From Lepidodermella squamata (lineage: Eukaryota; Gastrotricha), in contig JBLDXI010000042.1 in assembly GCA_047495785.1 (NCBI GenBank), positions 2,294,001-2,358,000 of the forward strand: a stretch of DNA of 64,000 bases, in the 5' to 3' direction. Under the pieces are notes generated by a model. The model saw only the letters and a program-made list of their open reading frames with translations, had not been told where the DNA came from and did not search any database. Positions 13,890-27,300 of the stretch are shown piece after piece. Numbering within the stretch: position 1 is the first letter of the stretch; each line of letters begins with the position of its first letter. A program made the translations under genes and the position numbers.

Positions 13890-15372
13890 ATGGCCACTGC
13901 TGTTGAAACCAAATGCGAAGCTCTGCAGAGCAATCAGGGCAACTCGGCTGATTTGGATCAGAAAATCATTAAACAAGTCGAGTTCTACTTCGGTGATTTG
14001 AACTTGTTGCGTGATACTTTCCTGCTGAAAGAAATCGAAAAGGACAACGGTTGGATTGAAATCGACGTTTTGCTTCGCTTCAACCGCCTTAAGCAACTGA
14101 CAACCGATCGCGATGTTGTTTTGAAGGCGCTGGAACAGTCGAAATCCGGCCTGTTGGAGATCAACGCGGCCGATTACAAGGTTCGCCGCCACACCTCCCG
14201 CCCGCTGCCGACCAGCACTGACGGCAGCCGAGGTGTTGCGATTTTGAACCCGCAAACCGTCTACGTCAAGGGTTTCGCATCTGACACGACTCTGGACGAC
14301 GTCCTTGAGTTCTTCGAAAAGGCCGGTTTCCCCGCCGAGGGTGTCTACTTGCGTAAGAACAAGAAGACGAACGAATTCAAAGGCAGTGTTTTTGCTACCA
14401 TGCCATCTCGTGAAAATGCTCAGAAATTTATTGCGGAAGCACCGAAAACTTACAACGATACTGAAATGATTGTCATGCTGAAGGAGGACTATCATGTTAA
14501 GAAGGCTCAGGAGCGTGTCAACATGCGCCAGGAACAGAAGAAGCGACAGGATCAGATCTATGAAGAGTGAGTTTATCAAAAAAAATTTAAGGTGGAATTT
14601 TTTATCGAGAAAATTGAAAAGGTTTAAAGATTCCAAACTGCTTTGGAACCTTTAACTGGGTTGAAAAAAGGCCTTCGAACCGGTTAAACTGTAACTGAAA
14701 GTCTCGAAATCGTAAAATGTGCTGAAATTTGTTAAATTTTAAGGTGGAATAGTTTATTTATTCATTTTTGAAATGTTGAATTAATTTTAAAATTTTTGAA
14801 TTAATTTTTTCAGGAAGAAAAAGAAGGCTGTTGAAGATCAGCTGCAGAAAATCAAGAACGAGCTTACCCCCGGAGCAGTTCTGGTCATCTCAAACTTGCC
14901 CGAGGGTATTAACGAGAAAGTTCTGCGAGCTTTCTGGGGCAAATTCGCCCGCATGGCCTGGGTCGAGCTGTCCGAGGACCGCAAGAGCGCCCATATTCGC
15001 TTCGAAGAGGCCGATACCGCGAAGAAGGCGTGGGATGCCGCGAAAACCGCCCACCCGTGCGCCGACAACGAAAATGCCGTTATGATGGATACTCAGCCTG
15101 TTACTTTTGTCAAAGTTCTCGAGGGTGAGGAGGAGGAGACCTTCTGGAAGGGAGTCTGGGCCCAGCTGGCCGAACGCCGGGCTAATTACCAGCAGCACCG
15201 TGGCGGACGGGGAGGCCGTGGTGGTCGTGGGGGTCGCGGTGGCCGGGGCGGTCGCGGCGGCTATCGGGGCAACAAACGCCAACACGACGGCGAGGATGGT
15301 GAACAAAAGCGCAGCAAGAAGGAGATTGAAATGGAGGACTCTGACACGTCTGATGACGGCGGTGAAAACTGA
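13890..15372 (+). CDS. SSB: La protein (lupus La / SSB homologue), copy 1
   Basis: Two exons, 13890-14566 and 14814-15372 (411 residues). A La motif spans about residues 20-105 (IIKQVEFYFGDLNLLRDTFL, GWIEIDVLLRFNRLKQLT). RRM1 follows (QTVYVKGFASDTTLDDVLEF, then KGSVFATM), then a coiled Lys/Arg/Gln stretch. A C-terminal xRRM follows (GAVLVISNLPEG, AWVELSEDRKSAHIRFEEAD, NAVMMDTQPVTFVKVLEGEEE). An RGG box of about seven GGR repeats comes next, then a basic stretch and an acidic end. La binds the 3' UUU-OH of RNA polymerase III transcripts and protects them in the nucleus. The intron is 247 nt; the joined codon is GA+G. A poly(A) signal lies at 15598. Confidence 0.95.
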
Positions 15373-16340
15373 GAGAAAGACACTTATAGAACAAATCATA
15401 CAATCTTTGTTGTTGTTTTGTTAAGATTTACCTCTTACTATGTGATGCGCGGTCAAAGCTTATAAATTGCCGTATATACCTACAGTCTAGTTTCAAAGGT
15501 GTGTGATCTGCTGCTGTTTGACAGTTACCCGTTGAAAAGTTGTGCTCTTCAAAAGTGGTAAACGCTTGAACGGTGATCATACTGTGCATTCGATTTCAAT
15601 AAAAGAGCTCTTCTTATTCCATGGTTATTGTTTTTTGAAGGAAATTGAACCAAATTAATAATCGGATTTATATTTTAGAGCATATAAACAAGATTTAATC
15701 GGCGCCCTTCGAAATCTATACCATTCGTAAATTTATGGAAAATTATCGTAAGAAATGGTCAGTTGGTTTTAGGCTCAAAGTTGAACTTTTCTGTATCAAG
15801 ATTTCGGGTGGATTTTTAACTTTTTTTTTAATTTATGAATCTCCCTAAATCGAGCTGTTACGCGGCACGCCGATAAGAAATACTCTTCGGTAAGAAGGGA
15901 AAAGGGGAATTAAGAGGTAAAGAATGTAAAAATACATCCTGATTGCTGAGGAAAATGATATCAGTAGAAAAATCCATACGTTCCAACTTCCCACGCCTAG
16001 ATAGCAGAGAAAATGTGCTGCCACCTCCGATTTGTTCGAAACAAAATGAACTTCAACTTATTTCAATTACGGCCCAAGGTCTATCATTTGGGTTAATAGC
16101 TTTGCATTCCCAAATTTAACTTTCTGTCCCCAAATCCAACCTTAAATCTCCAAACCTAACCTTTCGTTCCCAAATCTAACCTTTTGAGCTCCATCAGAAC
16201 TGACTTGATAGCTCAAACTCCTTAAATCAAGTGCTAAACAACCCCAAGTTAGATTTAGGGATGCAAATTCTAACTGAGGATTATCATTTTATCTGTTAAA
16301 AGTTTTGGCTACTTTTGATCAAAAATTATGGATTTTAGAA
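15373..16340. other. Spacer between tandem La genes, with poly(A) signal and degenerate short repeats
   Basis: No coding exon is supported. AATAAA at 15598-15603 fits the end of the upstream La transcript. Near 16107-16192 a unit of roughly 20-24 bp containing CCAAAtctAACC is repeated about four times imperfectly. An acceptor-like ATTTTAG lies 2 nt before the downstream La ATG. Confidence 0.5.
15598..15603 (+). promoter_or_regulatory. Poly(A) signal of La copy 1
   Basis: Canonical AATAAA about 225 nt after the stop codon of the first La gene, on the sense strand. Confidence 0.6.
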
Positions 16341-17540
16341 ATGCCGCTCAAATCCGAAAAATCAGAATTAAATGATGAAACGTCAGCATTGTACCAGAAA
16401 ATCGTCAAACAAATCGAGTTTTACCTCGGCGATTTGAACTTGATACGCGAATCTTCCCTTCGCAAAGAACTCGATAATGGAAAAGGCTGGATTGCTATTG
16501 ATGTTTTGACGCGTTTCAGCCGCCTTAGAGCGCTCACAACTGATCGCGACGTCGTAGTTCGCGCTCTGGAAACAGTGAAATCTGACCTTGTCGAGGTTAA
16601 TGGATCCGAATTCAAGGTTCGCCGCCAACTCTCTCGGCCGCTTCCAGCCGGCAATGGAGGCGTTACAGTTCTAAATCCGCAAAGTGTCTTCATCGATGGG
16701 TTCTCATCCGAAACTACTTTAGACAATATACTTGAGTTCCTTGAGAAGTCAGGCTTCCAAGCCGATGGTATTTTCATGCGTAAAAATAAGAAACCAAAAA
16801 CCTTCAAAGGCAGCGCCTTTCTTACAATGTCGTCACCTGAAGTCGCTCAAAGGTTCGTGGCTGAAGCACCGAGGACTTATAATGGTATGACTCTAACCAT
16901 TATGATGAAGGAAGACTATCACAACCAAGTTACGGAGGGACGACTCAACTTGCGGGAAGAGCAACGGAAACGCGAAGAGCTAACAATCGAAGAGTATGTT
17001 CAACTCTGATTAATCAAAATATTTCCAAGGTCAAAAAATGTTAACAGGAAAAAGAAGAAATTGGTGGAAAATGAGCTGCAAGAATTAGCGAAGGCAACTC
17101 CAATGGTTACTGGAGCGGTTTTAGTAGTTTCAAATCCATCCGATGAAGCGAAAGAGAAATTTTTGCGTTCGTTTTGGAACAAGTTTTCCCGCGTGTCGTG
17201 GATTGCGCTGTCCGAGGATCGTTCGATTGCCCACGTACGGTTCGAAGTGGCGGGAAGTGCGAGAAAAGCGTGGGACGCTGCTCGCAAAACTCACCCATGC
17301 GTCGGCAATGAAAATGCCGTCATGATGGATTCTCACGTTGTTGATTTTATCAAGATCTTGGAGGGCGAGGAGGAGGAATGTTACTGGAAGGGAGTGCGCA
17401 TGGGAATAGCTGAACGACGAGCTGAAAAGCAGTTGAAAGCCGAGGGAAAACATTCCGGGCAGGGCAAAAAGCGTAAACAAGCTGGCAACGAGCGGAAATA
17501 TTCGGTCGAAAATCATTCAAAAAATGGTCGTTATAATTAA
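16341..17540 (+). CDS. La protein paralogue, copy 2 (lacks RGG box)
   Basis: Two exons, 16341-16993 and 17048-17540 (381 residues). It follows copy 1 almost residue for residue: La motif (IVKQIEFYLGDLNLIRESSL, GWIAIDVLTRFSRLRALT), RRM1 (QSVFIDGFSSETTLDNILEF) and xRRM (GAVLVVSNPSDEA, SWIALSEDRSIAHVRFEVAG, NAVMMDSHVVDFIKILEGEEE). The intron is at the same codon (GA|G) but only 54 nt long. The C-terminus diverges: the RGG repeats and acidic end are replaced by a short Lys/Arg/Gly tail. This is a local tandem duplication. Loss of the RGG box suggests altered RNA or chaperone behaviour, which is inference. A poly(A) signal AATAAA is at 17573. Confidence 0.93.
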
Positions 17541-17572
17541 TTATAACGCTTTGTTGTCTGGTTTAAATGCTG

Positions 17573-17578
17573 AATAAA
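17573..17578 (+). promoter_or_regulatory. Poly(A) signal of La copy 2
   Basis: AATAAA 33 nt after the La paralogue stop codon. Confidence 0.6.
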
Positions 17579-20500
17579 AATATATTCACGAAATGAACAA
17601 AAGATTAGTTTTTAGCTCAATGGCCTCGATAACTGCACAAAAGCTCGAGATAGTCAAATCGATGGAGACTGCGCTGAATTATATTTGAAGGTCGCCTCTG
17701 AGACCTTGTAACATGAGACGCAGAGATTAACTTAGCGTGATGGGGTAACTAGGCTGGAGAAAAACTGTTTTTCGAAGGTAGCCGGTGGCTGTTAAATTTC
17801 CATATCACACATTTTGAGCTGAAAAACCGTTTAATCCGCAATCGATAGCTCAAATCTTGGTCAAAAACCGATGAAGTCAATCCGTTCTATCAAGCTAAAA
17901 GCGATCGGGACAAGGAGGGGTAGCTTGAACCTAATATCAGTATTTTTCCAAGGGTGAACTATCTGTCAAAAATTAGGGCAACAACTCATCAGTCAGCTTC
18001 GTTTATGCTGTAGGCCTCAACATTTAGCAAAATAATGACCCAATCGCGCGATTCATCCCTCTCGATCATAGTAAATCAATCGATTGATGCGATCTATGGC
18101 CATCGATTGGGGTCCGATCGAATTCTGATCGTGCACTTATGAGATTGATTTTTAAATGCTAAAAAATGCGAACAATTAGACAAACCGCGTCCCAGAATTT
18201 CGAAATACAAATGGCTGATAATGCCGATTGTTGTAAAACGGAGACCGCTTTCGAATTCGGAAGAATAGAGCTTCTATTTCAATTTTTTGGAGAATTAAGA
18301 ATGAGGTTTTTAGATCCTAAAAAATCAGTTCAACGTGACTTTTAGGGCTGAGATACCTCCCGGCCAATTTACCCCGCACTACGCTATACCTACAGAAATT
18401 CCTCATCCGAAAAAATCAACGGCAATCAATTTCGTAAACCACAAACTATGTGTATCTTTTGAAAATTGTTTACGGTTTTGAAGTACGCCGCAGTCATTTT
18501 CAAGGCTTCATTATCATCTTCAAGCGTGTTATGGAGCAGCTGATAAATATTTTCGGTTATTCCTGCCTCGTTTTTGGCATCACCCTTGCTAGCTTGCTAT
18601 TGTCATGGCAATATTCAGTTTTGCGGTGTCAAATGGCGGTGTGGTTACCCATATTTAGCTTCAATAAGAAGACCATCATATAACAGGCGGTAATTGTTTA
18701 GTAAATACTGCCTATTGCTAAAATCCATTGATGCTGCACAGCTCCGCGGGAGCCATACGAAGCAAGACTTCATAAGTTGGGTGCAGTTTTCCGTATTAAT
18801 ATGGCTATTATTTATATTAAATGTTTTCAAGCTTTTATGAATCAGCTGCCAAGTGATGCAAGTGCCTACTGTCAAGTGACTTGTAGAAGATATCCACGTC
18901 ACTTGGCAGCGGGCTTCACCCACTTCACACCTCGATGTCCCACTCTCCTGCGTCAATATGCTTACAACAGAAATCGAGTCATAACTTATTATTGTTTATC
19001 AAAGATCCCCTTCCCTTATCCGAAACTGGGGCAACAGGTCCCAACTTTCAAGACGTATTAATGTGGTAATTAACGTAATTTAATTAAGTAATTAACGTAG
19101 TAATTTTTCGAAATTGATCTGGGCAGATTTAGAAAATTTTCCCTAGCAATATTATTTTCCTGAACTGCGTCAAATAGCCCTCCTCCGTGGCCTATATACC
19201 TCTCCCTCTTTCGTTCAAAAATCTTGGTTTTTATGACTAAGAAACGCAGGAGGCACGTGAAAATGGAGCAATAAACAAGAAAGCTGTTTTTTACTTTGTG
19301 ATATCTTATCTCCGGAAGCGCACCCCTTCCTCCTCAGGTCACAAAGAACACAACGCAATAAAATTTCAGAAACACCACATACATGATGGCTTGGCCTCAT
19401 AATTATGCAATTACCGTTGCGGAAGACCAAAGAGCAAAGTCACAAGTAACTAGAATTCTTTGATCCCCCGGTGTCGTTTCCTAGTTTTATTGCACTTTTA
19501 GCAGTTTCTACAACTCTTTAGCCACGCAAGTAAATTCGTATAAAACCTTTAACTTCACGCAGTACTTATCATCTTGAGCGCTTACGCCTAAAAATTTCGA
19601 ATGATGCTCGGAAACTTGGGTGTAGCTCATTCCAACATAGGCATAAACCAGACAGTATTTTGTCATCATTAACTTCGCCTCAAACGGTTATTCGTTGATT
19701 AAGCTATATCGAACGGCAACAACTAAGGTTTTGGGACGATAGTAGTAATAGTCCAAAATATAATGTGTCCTGTTTCAGTAGAGCCACGGCTATTTTTGAT
19801 CTTCCGTGAACACCTAGTCAAACATAGCTCCATCTTGCATATAGCATAGAGGACCCGCCATTTAATGATCATTTTTTGAGTGTTCTAATTTGCACGCACC
19901 TATAATTGTTTTCTTTAAAGCGCTCGAAAATAAAATTATGCGCCTTCAACTGGAAAGCGGATTATTACAAAATTTCTTTCCGGCATACTTTGAATTTAGG
20001 CAGCGCATAGTTCGAAATTTGGTTTCGCTGTAGATAACTCTCTAGAAATAATGCTATAGCTTTGCCCTTCAAGACAAAAAGTCTCACTGCGGCTTGGCGT
20101 CTGGAAAATTTATTTTTTCTAGCAGGTTAGCCTCAACAGCGCAAACTTCACGCTTACAGCTTAAATAATGCTAGCTATTAGCCCACTAAATACAACGTAG
20201 CTTGAACGTTTGAATTTCGCTATCGTTTCGACATCTTTTCGCAACCGCCATACCATTTATATCTTTTTATTCACCGCGATTTTTGGTTTGATTAAATTCA
20301 GCATTCCGTTCCAGATGAGCCATCGTTCAAGGCGTTCTAATTGCCAATTAGCTTTTTCGTAATTCATTTTTTAGTTAGTTATCGCATTCCTCTAAATTAG
20401 CATGTTGGCGCGCCGCCTTTTTGATCTTGTGAATATTTCCAGCTTGGCTGTATTCCATATAACACATACATGAATACTTGAAAAATTGGCATCTTGATTC

Positions 20501-22755
20501 TTTCTTTTGAATTCTCACGGTTTTCTCAGAAGAGCTTCGAGTTCTCATGAAACTGGCCGAGAAAGCCGGACGCCATGACGTAGACGATGGCAGGCGTATA
20601 TAACATCCACCCACATGTCCAGCTGCCAAATTTACAGGCTTGTCCGTTGCCAAGTACGGTTCACACACCCCTATGACGAAAATGCCAACATTATTTAAAG
20701 AACGACATGATTAGACAGACATTATATCAATTCTCTAATCTTTACCCACTACCACCGCAATGCCACCGCATGGTCATGTGTTTTTCCAAGAACTGATATG
20801 AGTGTGCGCGCGTGAAAATTGCGTTTTATCAAAGAAAACGCCCTCAGCTACCAGTTCACGTTCACGACGTGTAGCTTTTGCCAACAAACGCCTACGACAG
20901 GAAGTTCATTTTTAGACCTACTGCCAACAGCTATTCATCGCATTAGCGACACTTCCGCGTAAGACTGTTTGTTTAGATGCATATTCTGTCGCGTGTTGAC
21001 TGCTCATATTAGTGGTTGACTTTGCTATAGTGTTACGTTTACCAATCGCGAGTCGGAAAATGAGTAATGTGCAATTTTACACCTCGTGCTAGGCCAAATA
21101 CATTTTACTGTGATATCAGGTGACTGCGTCTTGGTATTGCTCCAATGCTGCAATGAATCGCAATGAATCCCAAAATGAGTAAATAAGGCCGTGAATTAGC
21201 TGTGAGCGAGGGTGTACGATTTCCGCTGAACTTGATGTGATCGTCGTGCATATGGTATGATTGCTGTGAATTATAATTCGATCATTCCTCGATGGCTTTT
21301 GTCCAGAATTATCCGCGGTACCTGTGAAGCGGTTGTAATTCTTGAGCATGCTCGTACTCAAGTACCGGAACCTCATGCCACCTTTTCACTTCATCTTATA
21401 TCTACTGTACACTGTACTCGATTATCGCAAGGCGTAGGAAATGCTTAGTATTCGGCTTGGTATTTAGGCGAACCTAATCTGCTTCTTGCGAAACTGAGTT
21501 TTCATGTACGAGGAGCCAAATTCATAATATTTTAGATGAGTATAAAGGAATAATAGGAATTATCTTTTTGACTGATCTCAGCTTACTTATAATCAAAATT
21601 ACAATAAAACAGGGTGTAATTTTCTGGAAGGCCATTTACCACCCCGTTAAGGATGTCGTCATGGCGTTGAAAAAATATTTTCGAGGCAAGCGTCTACGTC
21701 TAAGTTCGTTCAAGTTCGAATTAGTATAAATTTGGCTCCACTGGAACATTTAAATTTTCCCATCTTGACGTTTGAGCCAATTTGACTCATAAACACGAGA
21801 CTTTCTGGGGGCTGACGCTAGAAGAATGCGTAACTTTAATTTCTCAAGTTGCGGGGTATAATATTAATATTTCTACTTCCACGCACTTCGGCTTTTCTTC
21901 AACTGCTATCAAGCTGAACAAACAATCGCATCGAGCCATTGGTAATTTGACAGATTATATGAATGAAGGCAACGCAAGCAGTAAGAGGGAATGGATGGTG
22001 CTTGGTCGTCTCATTCGAGAGCTTTTTCAAGCTCTTTCTAGAGAATGAAACATTATCTTCAATTCCATTTCCGTCTTCTAACCCCGATGCTTGCAACGCG
22101 CTCGCTCAATCGAAGCGGATAGAATTTAAATGCTGCGGCAATTTAAGCAATCAAAATCAATTTTCGATTCATTTAATATTTTATATTATCATTTTTATTA
22201 ATAGTTTTGAATTTTTTGTAAATGGCGCAAAAACTTTGCGTCGTTCTTCACTCTGGCGTGCGTCATGATTTTGGCAACCGGCCAGCGTAAATGCAATGCA
22301 GCTGCGCATGTGTGGGGTGTTTGTTGATAGTAGCGTAAGGTTTTTCTCACGCGTTGCCAAGAGGAAATGCCGATCTGGCACATCAGATACAACAATTAAT
22401 TTAGTGTTTTTCTTAGCTGAGATTTTCTGGGACTCGATTTGTTCTACTTAACCGAATTGAGTGTCTCGTGGATCCAACCCATTCATGCATTTCTATTTAT
22501 ATGAAGCGCGGTCCATGTCATTGATAGATGCTTCAATGGGGCCGTCAGAACGGAAGCTGGTGATGTATAAATTGAAATTTGGTCCTGCATTTTTCTGTGT
22601 TACAGCTATTCATGAGTTTCTAGTCCGTAATAAGTATTGATTCGATTGACCATGTTTTGTTGCCCTTTGGCCCCATGTCCCATGTAATATGTAATCAGGC
22701 AAGTACATGAAGATTTTTGCCATTTCATAGATAATATTTGCATTGAATTAATTTG
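17579..22755. other. Gene-poor region upstream of the unrecognised 22.7-kb gene
   Basis: About 5.2 kb without a supported gene. Open frames here are under 110 codons, lack recognisable motifs and overlap on both strands. A stretch at 18040-18140 is rich in ATCGAT/CGATCG words. The rest is AT-rich single-copy-looking sequence. It may be upstream regulatory DNA or a 5' UTR intron of the next gene; nothing proves this. Confidence 0.45.
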
Positions 22756-23969
22756 ATGTTTCCTGTTCCTGTGGAAGTGTGGGGGTCAGCCCCTCCCGCT
22801 TCGCATCTTCGGTTGAAGGAAGCACGAAAAGAGCATTTATTACGCTCTCATGGAATTTCTCGTTACTCCGACATTATCCAGCAGGATTTGTACCGGTGGC
22901 GGGAAATGAACAACAGTCCCAAGTTCAGTTCGCTGCCCAGCGCACTTGAAGAAGAGGAACGCGAGCGTGAGGTTCAGAAGGCGCTTAACAGTTCCAGACG
23001 GCGTGTCCAGTCGACATCTAATCAGTCTGCGAAGGCTAAATTCAAAGATATCTGGAAAAAACTGTTACCTAGTATCATTGGTGGCGGAAAGCAAAAGTCT
23101 CGCGACAAATCCATGTCAGAATCTGATGCGTTGAGCGACAGTTCTGGCAACAGCGGATCACCCTCACTCCGGGAACCAGAGAAAAGCATCTTGAATCGCG
23201 TTGCGCGGCGCGAACGAGCCAACACAGATCAGCCTAGGAAGGTTGTAAGATGGGCTGATGAATCAGAGCCAGAGCCTCTTGAAGGCAAAAGTCCTCGCTC
23301 TCTCAATCTATCAACTATCGACGAGGAGGGAGGTCATATCCTTCATCGGCAAGTTGGCGAGCTCGCTTTCGAGGAGTCTGATCCCTACCTGGAGTTGGAT
23401 GACGACGATGAATCTCATCCATCAGAAGAACACGCGGAGCACAATCGCCACCCAGATACCTGGCCGCCAGGAAGACTGTGCGCTAACGCCCTCAGCTCGT
23501 ACTCAGATAGTGAATTGGTAAGATCATTTCATTCGATTTATTCTTTAACACATATTGATGTCCATTTTAACAGACACGGCATGCGACTTCCGGATGTCCG
23601 TGTTGTGACGAAAGGCAAGCGATGTTGGCTAATCTTCGGTCGCCTGATGCTGGTTTCCACTCTCCTGAGTCAACGGTCGTATCGCAACAGGTCGCAACCC
23701 GCAGTGCGGACGATTGCCTATCTGCGGCCTATGCACTGGCTGCAGCAGCCTCGTTGCCCAGCTCGTCTGGGGCGTCCAGCTTCGTTCAGTCAGACAGTCC
23801 TTCCTCGTTCCTCCCCTCAAAACTCCCTCGGCTAGCGAGCACACCCTCGCTGCTACCCTCACATTTAGAACTCAATGGCGAGCCCCTCGTAGTTGCGTGC
23901 AGTGGTGTACGGCATCGAACCTACGCTCCGGTACGGTACAACACCTCGCATGCGGCTGCCCATCCCTGA
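22756..23969 (+). CDS. Unrecognised Ser/acidic-rich intracellular protein
   Basis: Two exons, 22756-23517 and 23574-23969, joined in phase 0 across a 56-nt intron ending TTTTAACAG (385 residues). I do not recognise the family. The N-terminus (about residues 1-60) is the most structured-looking part, with HGISRYSDIIQQDLYRWREM. It is followed by a charged helix, a basic stretch FKDIWKKLLPSIIGGGKQKS, Ser-rich runs and RKVVRWADE, which fits the loose [RK]-x-[VI]-x-[FW] docking pattern for PP1. Acidic runs (LELDDDDES) and a Cys-rich bit (SGCPCCDE) come next, then an Ala/Ser/Pro-rich end. There is no signal peptide and no membrane segment. Coding quality is supported by a uniform long frame and clean splice sites. 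The 3' end is uncertain because another frame stays open to 24346. Confidence 0.6.
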
Positions 23970-24346
23970 CATTTCGACAGCGGAAGGACAATTTTCTACT
24001 TCTGTTCTGTTCACTCAAATACTGCAAAATAAATTGGTAAGGTCAATCGATGTCCTGATTTCAGCCCTTGTTATAATGAATTTTTCTTTATCATCTTCAG
24101 GTTATTCAAGTGGAAATTTTGTGCTCAAGCTGGCTATGTACAGAGGCTCCCCGCAGTTCTCCTCTCAAATCTCGACACCTGTTGTGCATTTATCTTTACG
24201 ATTATACTATATATATTTACAAAATGTTTGTCATTGAAGCTCGTCGCATTACCGTGTGCCCTTATTGGCAAAAAATCCTCCTCATCATCATCGCCGTCAT
24301 CGTTCCGAAATTCGCGTTCTTGTTCGCCTTAAGCGGCATCTCTTAA
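23970..24346 (+). other. Possible alternative 3' exons of the 22.7-kb gene
   Basis: After the stop at 23969 a different frame remains open from about 23890 to 24346. It has a plausible phase-0 intron (donor after AAATTG near 24037, acceptor TTATCATCTTCAG near 24101). The part before that intron (LPIPDISTAEGQF, then LFTQILQNKL) looks protein-like. A splice from a GTACGG donor near 23931 to the same acceptor would also keep frame. None of this can be settled from sequence alone; it may be 3' UTR. Confidence 0.3.
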
Positions 24347-27300
24347 TTGCGAAATGATCCGTGTTTTTTGTCTCTTAATCTTAGCCCATCTCTTGGCACT
24401 CTCACAAACGTAGGACGTTCTATTAGTAGTAAGTGTGTCCTGTTCTACAGGAAGCACTATTTCAATTCTAAGATGAAATTAGCGTTTTAATCGATCGATA
24501 CAGCAGCAGCAACAGTGGCTAGTATACTAATAATAATAATTACAACTTCGATAGGTGCTCCTTATACTATCATGTCACAACTGCTCAACTTGATCTTTTC
24601 TTGAGTCGTGTTACGTCTCGTCTCAGCCTTAGTATACGTGCATTATTACTACTACTGTTATAACTATTAATATTGCTGATTCGTGTATCATCCGCGCCCC
24701 TTTTATCTTTCCTCTTCCTGCCTCTAGATGTTATACAAATATACACGCATTGCCAAAATACATAAGGCTATAGGGGCGGGAGGTTGGTCGGTTTTTGTTT
24801 CCCCCGTTCGCTTTCTTTTTTTTCATCTTCGGGTTCTTTAATAACTCCTGCAGTTAGCTGGTCCGTTTTTTCGCCTATATCCTCTATTATTCGCGGGTAT
24901 GGCTGATGGGGGTAGGATGAGCATATATAGGTTATTCTTTTCTCATCTTTTTTTTGCTGAGGTGGCCGGTAAAGCCACGAGAAGCCACCACATTAGGCTG
25001 TGTAAGGATAATATATAAACGAGCGTGGCCACCGGCAAGAAAAAAGCGTAGCTGGGCCCCACACGCGAACTCGGGGTCAATCTTTGTAGTAATAGTAGCC
25101 ACTGGACAGAATTTACACTTACTACTCGATCTAGAATTTTTCACAGCATAATTGCCACATAACGTGTCTAGCTGGCTAGACGGCGTGTGTTAGCAAATGA
25201 CTGTATTGATCGAGTCTGCCGCTGTTTTTTTTCTTCGAATGAAAATCCATTAACCCGGACTCTAATTAGAACGCGGCAATTTTTCGTCAGTATATATATC
25301 GCCTCGGATCATGTGTCAATACTTGATTAATTCGATGCGAAGAAAACTGCTGATGCTGCTGCTGTAGTTGCCAGGCCGATGAAGATGAGTCATCGAAAGT
25401 AGGGCAAAAATTATCTTGGCACCGCGCGCAAAAAGCGGTGTATACAAATCGACTTTTACGCTAGCGCCGTGCTATCGATTGATTTTTCTAAATATATTCC
25501 ACTGTCGTCTAGAATAGTCGCAACTTCAGGAAATGATACGTATGACGTCGATATTTTTGGCACTGACGCAATTCAAACAATTATAAAATTTTAATTCTCT
25601 ACCAACTACTCCTGGAAACGACCTGTATATTTATGTCTTTTCTCCACTACCGCTACGCCTATCATAGAACAGCGTCTTTAAGACGGTCATGAAAGTTTAA
25701 TTGCGCAATCAAGTTGTGAAGCGGGCCTTTTGTCGCGCGGGCTGGCCCGATGCCAGCTTCCGTAATACCGTTATTCTGCACTTGTCATTTCACTAAACCT
25801 AATATTGCACCACCGGCGATGGTTATGGATCACCTCATTTTCGGGTGTTAGTAATCCTGTTGATGTTGTTGAATACACACACACCGACACCGCTTATTAT
25901 TTAAAGCAACCACCTTAATTCTCGTGAAATATACGAATTCTATTGTTGCTCCATTTCTTTTTCGGTCTAACTTTTTTAGCCGAGAGGAAATTCAATTTCT
26001 TTGCGCAAATCCTACACACACTTTTACAAAGAGACGAAATCGCCTCATGCTGTTCGGAGAGAGAATGAGAGAGTGAAAAAAATCTGTGGAAAAATTTGAT
26101 GATGGTGATGAGGAGGAGGAAAATTCGACAATGCGACCGAGTCAAGTACCTCTTGAATAAATATGCGAAATACAAATTTTACTTTCCCGTTATTCATGTA
26201 ATTATTAATTGTTATACATTAACATGAAATTATTGTATAAGAAAATGTACAGAGAGAGAGATAAATATATAATTCTATGAAAGAACACTGATTTTTTGAT
26301 TGAATTTATTGTGGAAACTTATGATAGTAATTTCGGAATTTTGTCGCTTGAGGGAAACTTATTGCAACAACTTTTGATGAATTTTAAGTGTGCTGTTGAT
26401 TGTACACTCAAAATGCGCGTCATCATTATTATTATCATTATATATTATATTGATATTCTATGTATTTCTGAATTTCGCGCGCGAGAAGCTTTGCAGCTTG
26501 TTCCGCTTGTTTTACAATTTTTCTTCTTTTCTGTACATATTTCACTTATGATTTACTTCTTGCGAGATAACACTTGGAATTTGTTCGAAAGGAAACATGA
26601 GAGAGAATGAATGATTAAACTAAACTGAAAAATATAAATAATGAAACAATAAAAAGCGGCATAATTGAACCAGGTTGTTCTAATGCATCATGTTTCACCT
26701 GCTGCGTCACGTTCCGGGGTCAAGCAAAAAAATGTTCGAGTGAAGGACGGCGGTGTGTACGCTTTTTTGGCTTGCGTGTTCAGCGCCGTAATTTATTGCC
26801 GATGTTTTTTTAAATAGTAATGACGCAGAAGTGTACTTACTCATGAAATTGAAACCCAAAAACCGACCTTGTTGGTTTGGACACAATTTGTTATCACGCT
26901 CATCTCGTGGCACAGGTTTAGCGGCCAAAAACACGAATCACCGTTTCATTTTGCATGGCGTAGTTGTGGTGGCGTATAATATAGTGCAATTTTGCGGCGC
27001 CGCAAACAACGCCAGTCATAATAAAAAAACGTGGAGCGTGTTTTGTTTCGTCGAAACAATTTATTTTTCATCTTTATGTTTCATACACGTAGAGTACCTG
27101 ACCGCAGTATACGCCGACATGCGCCATTATCTTCCCCCGAGAGCAATAATAATAACAAAGATTATGAATATGATGATGATAATTTTACGGCGCCGTTTGG
27201 TTACATGCGTTTATCTTATACCCTTCATATATAAGGCATACCAACCACATTGAGATGCAGACGAAATGGCGCTAAAATAACCTTCGCGAGAAGCAGCTAA

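Noticed and set aside
16107-16192. Possible CRISPR-like or telomeric repeat
   Set aside because: Only about four imperfect short units without regular spacers; a degenerate tandem repeat in animal DNA.
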